Shown here piece after piece: positions 10,899 to 19,600 of a stretch of 28,048 bases of DNA. The translations under genes were made by a program, and so were the position numbers. The notes beneath the pieces are model-generated. The model was not told where the DNA came from, did not search any database, and saw only the letters and a list, made by a program, of their open reading frames with translations. The stretch is from the NCBI GenBank assembly GCA_904063045.1, contig CAJFCJ010000146.1:23331-51378 (forward strand), written 5' to 3'. Position 1 is the stretch's first letter. Every line of letters starts with the position of its first letter. This DNA comes from Dimorphilus gyrociliatus (taxonomy: Eukaryota > Annelida > Polychaeta > Dinophilidae).

Positions 10899-10938
10899 AA
10901 AAAATATAGACACTGAAAATTTTGATTGGCCAACTTTT
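10899..10938. repeat. Degraded Tc1-like terminal repeat relic
   Basis: The segment GACACTGAAAATTTTGATTG followed by GCCAACTTT closely matches the left terminal repeat of the mariner element 0.7 kb downstream (GACACTGTAAATTTTGATAG, GCCAATTTT). No partner repeat is evident. It is probably the remnant of an older copy of the same family. Confidence 0.55.
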
Positions 10939-11145
10939 AATTAATGCTGGTAATGTTGTAATTAATGGTGTGATCAACTTAAATCTTAAACAAAAAGGTG
11001 ATTTTTTAATGTTTCAACATATTTATCTGAAACTATTTTGGCAATATGCCAGAACTCTGGAACAGATATAGTTCTTTGCTTTGTAGCTTTTTCTAGTAGT
11101 TTCAGATTCCAGGCTGTCAGTTTGTCTAGATTGTGAAAAAAGACA

Positions 11146-11544
11146 GTGTCATCTCCAAAGGACATAACTAGTAGATCAAGGAATAGAAGAGATGAAGATG
11201 ATAAGACTTCTAAAAGTAGCATTTGCGTGTGCAGTAAAAGAACTAAAAAGCAGAGATGTCCTGCAAGAATTCACCAACAAGGAAATTCATTTATAAAGGG
11301 AAGCAAAAATACATTCATGGAACAAATCAAAGTTTATCATCCAATGGATTGGTCAATCTTTAGATTATCAATGACAAATAATAGTATGGAAGGATGGCAC
11401 AATGGAATGAATAATAAAGTACAATCAAAAGGATCATTCTATTTGTTGATTGATAAATTGAGGCTGATTTGGTTTATATTTATGAAAAACTTCTCTATGA
11501 GAAGAAGATTATCAAATATCAGCGAAAATAATAAGATGATATAG
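11146..11544 (+). pseudogene. Relic of a FLYWCH/MULE-type transposase
   Basis: The 132-codon frame contains CVCSKRTKKQRCPARIH, which resembles the C-x-x...C-P-A-R-I end of a FLYWCH zinc finger. It is followed directly by WSIFRLSMTNNSMEGWHNGM, the TNN-x-x-EGWHN block typical of the C-terminal part of MULE-related transposases in FLYWCH-containing elements. The catalytic core normally between them is missing, so this is an internally deleted remnant. On the minus strand, 10986-11222 holds another protein-like frame (HNLDKLTAWNLKLLEKA) that I do not recognise. Confidence 0.6.
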
Positions 11545-11625
11545 AGAGGAAAATATTTGAAATTTGGAATAATTATAGACTTGGAATGATATTAGCTGAT
11601 GAATTATTAATCCAGACTTCTTATA

Positions 11626-11669
11626 AAGTCAAGGCCTAAAATACCCGGACACTGTAAATTTTGATAGGC
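11626..11669 (+). repeat. Left terminal inverted repeat of the mariner element
   Basis: Pairs with 13140-13183 over 44 nt. The only mismatch is the tenth base (C here, T in the right repeat read inward). Confidence 0.93.
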
Positions 11670-12014
11670 CAATTTTGAAAACACCCCAAAAATGGTATCT
11701 TTGTTTTAAATTGGTTTTTTTGTCTAAATTTCCATGAAGAAAGAGCTATATTTATGTAATACTGAAAAAAAATTATAGAAAATTATCATATTTGTGAAAA
11801 TTATTAGCAAAATGTTTTTATTAATTTTCATTGTTTTTTTCTTTATTTGGCCATAAATCCAAATTAACTGTACATCTGGCTTACATCTGGTTTTGGGTTT
11901 AAATAGATGTCTTAAACTTAAATTTTTTTCAACAAAATTAATTTTCCAAGTTAAGTTGATTACTTATTATCTATTTTACCTACTTTAGTTAATTTTTATA
12001 TCATTTATTTCATT

Positions 12015-13100
12015 ATGGCATGGGGTAAAGAGGTTAGGAACCTGGTAATCCAGAAATATAAAGAATTGGAGAAAGTAAGGGAAACTGCAAGGGCTTTGGG
12101 AATGGCATCATCTACAGTTAGTGACATTTTAAGATATAAGCCACCCAAACAAGAGAATAGGGGTCGTCCAAAGAGATTCACAGAAAGAGATGTAGAAAGA
12201 ATGAATAGGTTTGTGAAGAGACTTAAAAGAAACAAGGAAAGGGTGACAGCTAGGAAGATTTTAAATGAATAAGAGGTAGATGTAGGCCTGAAGACAATTC
12301 AGAGAGAGTTGAAATTGCAAAATTTTCAATATAAATGAATTTGACAGAGAGTTGATCTCACAAGCAATGACTGCAAAAGAAGGAAACAGTATTGTTTACA
12401 AACTATTCGAGATAACTTAGATTGGTCAAGAGTCATATTTACAGATGAGGCAAGATTTTCATTGAGTGGTCCTGACAACTTCAGGACCTGGACAAATGAC
12501 AGGGAAAAAGAGATGAGATTAACTAAAAATATGGGCAGGGGTGGAGTAATGGTTTGGGGACTAATAACCTCGGATGGTGTGTTTTAGGTATGGAGGGTAA
12601 GCAGAAGATTGAATGCCTAAAACTACTCTACTTTTGTGGTTGAAGATGTTCTCCCAGTTATGGAAGAAATCTCAGATAAAATGGGGAGAGATTACATCTT
12701 CCAGCAAGATAATGCAGGGTGCCATACTGCAAAAGTTACCAGGAGGACAATCAGCATAAACAGCATACATCCAATCAATTGGCCAGCTGAGAGCCCTGAT
12801 CTTAGCCCAACAGAAAATGTGTGGCACCTGACTAAAAATTTGGTTTACGATGGGGCACAATTCACATCAGAAGATGAACTATGGGAGAAAATTAAAAAAT
12901 GCTCCTACCAACTTATAAACAAAAATCCCGACTTGCTACCAAATCTATACGCTGGAATGGGGGTAGGATCAGTATGTGCATTGAGAAAGAAGGTCATTAA
13001 ATACAAAAGTAGCAAAAATATTAGTCCCCAAACCATTGTCCAGAATAATGTGACTCACGGCCAAATAAGAAAAAAACTTATGAAAATAATCACTGAATAA
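12015..13100 (+). pseudogene. Tc1/mariner transposase, DD34E type, inactivated by five stop codons
   Basis: The frame runs from ATG 12015 to TAA 13098-13100 with no frameshift. The N-terminus has a helix-turn-helix (ETARALGMASSTVSDILR) and a GRPKRF AT-hook-like linker. The catalytic triad is in place: Asp in FTDEARFS (codon 12444), Asp in QQDNAGCHTA (12708) and Glu in SPTENVW (12813), with 34 residues between the last two. Stops are at 12270 (TAA), 12336 and 12342 (TGA), 12585 (TAG) and 12618 (TAA). It would have catalysed cut-and-paste transposition at TA sites. Confidence 0.93.
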
Positions 13101-13139
13101 AAATGAAAAAAATTATGTAAAAACCTATTTTAATCTTCA

Positions 13140-13183
13140 GCCTATCAAAATTTACAGTGTCCGGGTATTTTAGACCTTGACTT
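13140..13183 (-). repeat. Right terminal inverted repeat of the mariner element
   Basis: Reverse complement of the left repeat with one mismatch, followed by the TA target duplication at 13184-13185. Confidence 0.93.
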
Positions 13184-13185
13184 TA

Positions 13186-14015
13186 TTAATCTCCATAGTT
13201 GATGTTATGTATTTTTTTCTTTAGTTAATATATAGTATAATAGCTCTTCAATTGTCTCTTGTCATTTCTTTATAATATTCAAATATTCATAATACATCTC
13301 ATATTTTTTTTATTTCCATATAGCAAGAGATTCACCCTCAATGGGTACGATTTGATCTGGGTATGGTTTCATTCGGTCCCATGGTGTACAGGACTGCCAG
13401 CAATTTTTTTTTGTTGGAGATTTTAACTTAGTTTGGCCCTCTTTTACTTAATTCAACATTTTTCTCTCTGCTCAATTATTAGTTCTAAATGTTCAAGAAA
13501 TTCAGATAACTATTGGGAGATAGAACTTATGTTTTTCAAAAAAATTTAAGAATCATTGAATAATAATTGGTCAGTAGTTTAATTAAATTTCTTGTGTTTT
13601 TAGTTATAAACTAATAAAGTTTTTTATTGTTGATTTAGTAATACAAAATTTTTTTGTTTTTCATTTTGTCCAAAAAAAATATCTTTTTCTACCTCAACGG
13701 AATAAATGATACAAAAAATGTGCACAAAGTAAATAATCAAATTGAAATGAAACTGTTCAAACAATCAACTTTAATAAGACAGATAGAAGGCAGGTGGATA
13801 TAGATTTAAAAAGACATTCTCTTATAAATCATTACTAGCCATACTAGTGAATGTAATAGAATGGTGTGAGAGACCAAGAGTACCTTAAATACAATTTTAT
13901 ACGGAATTTTTCGCAATATTATTAAATATAATAATATCCTTCATTTTCGTTCTTTAACTATGGAAAGAGAAAAAATCAAGAAAATATCATTTTTTAAGGT
14001 GTAACAGTGACTTAC
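13186..14015. other. AT-rich spacer without recognisable genes
   Basis: No coding signal. A short, less AT-rich patch around 13325-13430 has no tRNA cloverleaf or other RNA signature that I can recognise. Confidence 0.5.
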
Positions 14016-15030
14016 CGCTATTACTGTAGAAGTATCATTCAATTTTGATATATCTCTTCCACAATCAGCTTTATTTCTTTTGCATTGAAAGCATTTTTCT
14101 GGAAAGAAAGAAGAAAAATTTGTTCTCTTTTTAAATTCAAAAATATGATTATTTTGGTTACTAACGTGCTCATTCTCCATTATAATTTTTATGATAATAT
14201 CCAGGTTTACAATCTGAACATACTCTTCCATTAATGCATAGATCACAGTCAGATATTGAACAACTGACACAAACTTCTTTATCATCTTGAAGAGTGTATC
14301 CAATATTACAGCTCTGGCAATTGGCTTTTCCATTTATTGATTTTTTACTACATGTTGCACAACTTGAAAATGTTGCCTCTGAACAGGAAATACATTGTCC
14401 ATTTTTGGTTTGAAGTAAGTATTTATTGGAAATGCATTTAACACATCTTGTTTCTCTGTTAGAGTTGGCTGTACATATTTTGCAATTTGATGGACAAGGG
14501 GTACAAGTACCATCTAATATCTAAGCATAACCAATCATACATTTTGGGCATTCATATCTATTGATATAGGCACATTCTTGACAATTGATTGGACATTTTC
14601 CACATTCTTCAGAATTTAAACGGAATGTTTCAGGACATGATGTACGAATTAATGAATCCTCTCCAGAAAAAGCTTGACAATTTTGACAATTGTCTACATT
14701 GCAAGGTTAACATAATCCACTTTTTTCATTCCATAATTTGGCAAACAAGAAGAGCATTCAACATTTTCTCCAACCAATGAACAAGCACTACATCCAGTAG
14801 GACAAGCTTTACAAAGACTATCCCTAGCTTTATAATATCTGATTATGCAAGAGTTACAAAAAAATTTCTTGTTTGTTATGTCAAATGAACAGCCACCTGA
14901 ACATTGGGACAATTTTTACATTCTCCATCAGTAAATATTCTTCTCAATATTCAAATATTTCTCTCTTCTTTACCCTATGTGTTGAATTGAGAACATTTTA
15001 AGCAGTTTTTACATGGTCTTTTCAAAGATT
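14016..15030 (-). pseudogene. Furin-like/growth-factor-receptor cysteine-rich protein, decayed
   Basis: The minus strand encodes a long run of C-x-x-C repeats, for example CKACPTGCSACS, CGKCPINCQECAY, CTPCPSNCKICTA and CSISDCDLCINGRVC. This is the pattern of furin-like or growth-factor-receptor cysteine-rich repeats. In-frame stops occur at 14707-14709 (TAA), 14521-14523 (TAG) and 14170-14172 (TGA, where the repeat pattern expects Cys). Frame is lost at two homopolymers, 14721-14726 and 14906-14908. A 67-nt intron (14099-14165, donor GTTAGT, acceptor CTTTCCAG) leads to exon 14016-14098 (CFQCKRNKADCGRD), which ends at a perfect GTAAGT donor. It was therefore once a spliced gene of this genome. 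Its original role is unknown. Confidence 0.65.
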
Positions 15031-16205
15031 TCTCTTGGTCTTTCTTTCAATTTCTTGATCAATATTCAACATTCTAAGGCATTGTAGTTTTGTGGAAAAT
15101 CTATCAAAGATTGATTCATCTTTAAGTAATCTTTCTAAATTATTCTTGTAGTAAGACAATTAGACCATAGATGCTTCCTTTTATATTCTTTTTTTTTTAT
15201 ATTGCACTTTTTTCATAGTGCAAATATGATGTCTTTTGCAACTTCCCAATCTTTGAAAATAACTGCTTTTTCAATATAATTAATTGTTATGTTTATTATG
15301 ATTACTATACCTATGGTTAGTTAGAAGGCTACCCTCTAATTGTTATGGAACATTAGGTCGGATACTAGGCAGAGCCTAAGGCAGCCAATAGCCAGCAGTC
15401 AGCTTTACTTACCACAGTCTAAACCGCCATTGCTCAGGAACTGCCAGGCCGATATGGTTTAAATTTTCTACAGACGTTCAGTTCGTCAAGATTTGGTGCT
15501 GAAATTTTCGATAATTTAGTGGTCAATTGACAATACTGACCACTGTCAGGTGGGAATAATCAGTATTTGTGATATACCAAGAACCAGTTCCACTCCTTTG
15601 ACAAAGAGGAAATATACCCGAAATATTGTGAGGTTTTATTTTTGTAATAAAAAAAAGATTCTGGCATTCCATTTTCTCTGTGCACTTTTTAAGAGTTTGG
15701 ATTTATGTTGTTGGGGACGCAAGTATAGCTTAGGCTAGGAACTGTTACTTTAGATAGTAGTTCTTAATAGCTACACGGACCCTATGCCTAACAGGCTTAT
15801 AGTGTGACAGCAATTAAGGGGCTGGTCAATTAGTATGGCATACCCTAACTACAAGACCTAATTCTAACACTAACCTAACTCTTCATCTTTTTTAATATTA
15901 GGATTAAACTGTGTTGATATATTACATTTTGTGTGTGCGTTTTTTAAACATATAAATATCTTAAGTTCTCCTAAATTGAGGATAAGTTCTTTCAAAATGG
16001 CGGACAATATTATCCCAGAAGTGTGTTTCACCATTTCCAACACTTTTTCCAAAATATTATTGGCTAAAAGTGTTGCTAGAAACTAAGTTTTATCCACCTC
16101 AAAAATTTTGATTATCAAGCATGATTAAATATTTTTACAGATAAAAGCCATAGGTACATTTATTAAATGAAAACATTATGTATTTATATCATAAAATCTC
16201 TTTAC
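15031..16205. other. Spacer with an unclassified, less AT-rich block (about 15340-15870)
   Basis: The block differs in composition from its surroundings and has no convincing ORF. It includes a small hairpin (15519-15543, arms GTGGTCA/TGACCAC). It may be a fragment of a non-coding interspersed repeat. On the minus strand near 15873-16052 an open frame (LEKVLEMVKHTSG) could belong to a further 3' exon of gene B, but I cannot join it in frame. Confidence 0.35.
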
Positions 16206-16674
16206 CAATTCACCAAACTGTTGAACATTTTCCTGAACTTTGTCTTCATTATAATTACAGAGTAGAGTTACTCTTAAAAAACAAATATTTTCAATTTGCT
16301 GGAAAAAAAAGATTTGATAGAAAAAGTAATAGATTTTTTAAAACATGAATTAAAAAATTGTACATTGTATATAATATTTTTATATGTCAATTTATCATTG
16401 AAGCAAATAGAATTTGAATGCAATTTATCAATAGCTCTCACAATCATCTTAAACATCCAAATGTATTTCACTCTTTTAATCTTATTAATGCCCTGAATAT
16501 TTAAAAGTTGTATTTGTTTCACTGATTTCATATGACAAATTCCTTCTTTTTCACAATTATTAATAAAATTTATCACTGAAATGAATAGTTTGTTAGTATC
16601 ACAAAAAAAAATATAAAACCAACAATTTACTTTCCAATTTCACCTTCATTAGTTCTTTTTCCAAATATAATTTT
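16206..16674 (-). other. Gene B, kinase-like (probably pseudokinase) cytosolic tail
   Basis: Three exons join in frame: 16631-16674 (LYLEKELMKVKLE), 16364-16575 and 16206-16298. The middle one has MFKMIVRAIDKLHSNSI, like a kinase alpha-E helix, then CFNDKLTYKNIIYN where HRDLKxxN would be; Asp and the final Asn remain but His-Arg are absent. The last one has ENVQQFGELV, like the D-x-x-x-FG of helix alpha-F. No DFG motif is obvious. Gene A shares the alpha-E/catalytic-loop segment and its phase-0 border. A catalytically dead kinase fold is the best reading. Confidence 0.45.
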
Positions 16675-19600
16675 CTACGGATAAAAAATGGATTGTTTAA
16701 AATAAATAAAACAAAACAATTACACATTATTCACATTCCCTGAATCCTTCTTTAAATATAATCAAGAAATTCTAAAAGATGCGACCATTTATTAGAAAGT
16801 GGTCAGAACTAAGCCCTAAAAAGATATATTCTTAAATAGATTTCACTTTTAAAGACATACTCATAATTCCTTTCCCTTTAATTGGACACATTCTTTTAAA
16901 ATATTACAACAAAATTCAAATCAAACAAGTACAAAAGATTGTTGTCCAAAATACAAATATAGTACCTTTTGAACTTTTGATCGTTTCTCAATTTAAACAA
17001 CTTAAGTAAAATGGAATTCATCACAAAGACTATTGGATTAATTAACGAATTAATTGGAAGAAAAATAACTATGATCAAAATATATATATCATTCTTAATC
17101 TGAAGATCTAGAAGTAATGAGAAAATCCCTGAAACAGGCCAAAGAAAGATTTAAAAAATACAATTGTTTCTAACAGCTAAATAAAGTAAATAAAATATAC
17201 CCAAAAAGTAAAATGGACTCCAACACAAACTGTTTGTAAGGACAATCAGAGAAATACTTTTTGGCAAAAAAAGATTTAGTTTCAACTTTTCACAGGAATT
17301 CTTCAAATCATATTTTGTTTCCCTGACAAAATTAATTATTTCAAACACACAAATGACAATGATTACGCTATATGAAAACAACAAAATTCCATAGATAAAA
17401 AATGCAAAAAACCATCCTTCACCGTCATCTTTACGTATGTAAATATTCATACAAATTGATGTTTTGGAATAGAAGGTCTAGATTGAAAAAAAGAAGAGAT
17501 GAATAGTGTAGAGAAAATGATAAAATGGAAAAGAATAATGCATTACTTTATATAAGAAATTTGGAATTGAGACTAAAATTGTCATCAAAAGTAGAAAAAC
17601 AACAATGAATAATTTCCTTTGCCTTTCAAAAACAAGGTTTTTATTAAAACTTTGGATTGCTACAGTCTTTTCAAGTGTCAGCAATAAAAGACTGCCAGAT
17701 GATAGAAGAATACCATAAACTAACAGGTTGCCCAAGACATGACACCCCATCCCAAATCTCCACTTGTGGTCCTTGTGCAGGTAGTCGTCTTCAAAGTATA
17801 AATCTGCAATTGCAACTGACAGAACATACAACGAAGTCAGCAAATCTCCAATAATCAATGTCAACTGGTAGGAGAAAAAGTTTTTAGACAGAGATTTCAG
17901 CATTACTAAGGCGAGAAGGTTTCCGACAAAACCAAAAATTCCGTAAAACCAAAAGAAACCCTGGTTAAGAGTCGTTCCAAGTAGGTTGGAGCAGGTCTGA
18001 AATTTCGAATGGGACGGGGTGCAAACAACGTCATGAGCATAATACATCCAGGCCAAGCAACACAAATTGTAGCTGACGCTAAATATCTTTTTCAGCTTTA
18101 ATAATTCTTCCACAATAACGTTTTCCCATTCGCCCGGAAAGACTGACATGTTCAAATGCAGTTCTTCAATTGCTCTCAGCTGACCTAGAGACTTGTACTC
18201 GATTCTCTGAATTTTACAATGTGCCACTTTTAATACAGTCAAACCAACAAACCTCAATAAAAACTTGGACAAGACTTTGATATGGGTTTTCGACATATCC
18301 AAGTATCTCAGTGACGCTTTATTGATAATCTTCAGAAAGGAAACACTCTTCACTGGATTATTCGATAAATCCAAATATTGCAGCATTTCCAGTTCGTGTT
18401 TCACAGCAGAGGGAAAAATGGAAAAGTTGTTGTTTTTCAAAACGGCAATGACTAAATTTGGAAAGAGTCCAAAGTTGTATTTGGGCAGAGATGAATTTTT
18501 GATATGAATGACAATCAGAGATTTTGAACTGCCACTTTTGCCAACAAACTGAAATCCTCCGCTAACAGTCAACTTCTTCATTTTATCAACTGATGCTACT
18601 TTTCCAATGTCAATTTTGCTATGATTTTTTGCAATCTGGCAAGACATTTCAAAGGAATTGAAAATGCGACAAAAGCTATCAAGTCTGTTTCCTTGGAAAC
18701 AGAGTAGTTCGTCACTGCCATGAAGACAGTCAACAATTCCATTGCACACCTTTTCCAATAGAATAAAGCTGCTTTGCCTTCCACATTTGAAGAATCCTTT
18801 TGGTCGAAAATTTTCTACAAAGATATAAAGAGAAAGAAATGAAAGCTGTTGTTTGGATGAATGGGAAAGAGTGGTGTTTAACCGCAAGATTGTTCATCGT
18901 CTCCGTGAAAGCAGTGATTTATTCCATCACATACTTGCTCTACTGAAATACAGATTTTGTCAAAACGACATAGATATTCTCCCTCTTTGCAAATATTCAT
19001 ATCGCAATCTCTCAATTCATAGTATGGAAAATGCGGTCGAGTTCTTAAATTTCCCAATGAATCATATACAACTCGGCATCTAGTGGACGACGAATTTTTC
19101 GCACATAGAGAGCTTGCCAATTCTTGGAGTTTGCTTGAGCACAAAGTGAACCTTTCATCCTCACTGCTGCTGCAGTCCAACTCAAAATTGCACAAACTGC
19201 GAGAATGTATAACTTTTCTATCACAAGCGAAATGGACATTTTCTAAAGTTAATCGCAATTTTAAACGTGTAGAAAAGTTACTGACAACAAAAACAGAACG
19301 AACTTTGCGTGGAAGGAAACTGATTGACGTAGGAATAATCTTCATCACTTCCGTCAAAGCAATTCCTCTCTTCATTAGCAAAGTTTGCGATCGAAATGCA
19401 CTGATTATTCAAACAAGGCCTTTGTGTAGAAATTCACTTTAGACTAGAAGATTGAAAGCGCATGAATATGTTTTTGAACTTTACCCCTCATTTTCCAAAC
19501 AGTCGTTTTTCTCTTTTTGTTGAGAAGACAGATTTTGCTGATTGCATAAATTGTTTGTAAAATGCTTTGACTTACTGCAGAATTGTTCATCTGAACCATC

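Larger units (their letters stand above)
11626..13183 (+). mobile_element. Complete but dead Tc1/mariner-family DNA transposon (1,558 bp)
   Basis: The terminal inverted repeats are 11626-11669 and 13140-13183, 44 nt each with one mismatch. Both start AAGTCAAGG and contain ATACCCGGACACTG. They are flanked by TA at 11624-11625 and 13184-13185, the target duplication of this superfamily. A single transposase frame lies inside at 12015-13100. Terminal repeats this similar suggest fairly recent insertion, but the transposase has five in-frame stops and cannot make a full protein. Confidence 0.95.

Noticed and set aside
13325-13430. Possible tRNA or small RNA in a less AT-rich patch
   Set aside because: No cloverleaf, no proper A and B boxes, no terminator that I can recognise.
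14172-14709. Ciliate-type genetic code for the cysteine-rich protein, since TAA and TAG could be read as Gln
   Set aside because: A TGA also interrupts the frame, and the intron and the rest of the window fit an animal genome with standard stops.
18815-18887. ATG 18887 (and its mirror at 26332) as the start of a compact LRR-GPCR gene
   Set aside because: The first 24 or so codons are the translation of a 68-nt intron (donor GTTAAA, acceptor TTTGTAG). The LDLa exon upstream joins in frame at ENFRPKGFFKC, exactly as in gene A.
19083-19442. Open frames of 60-119 codons opposite the receptor exons (also 26136-26366, 25777-26136, 17657-17854 and others)
   Set aside because: They mirror coding sequence on the other strand, have no family features and are duplicated only because the tract is duplicated.
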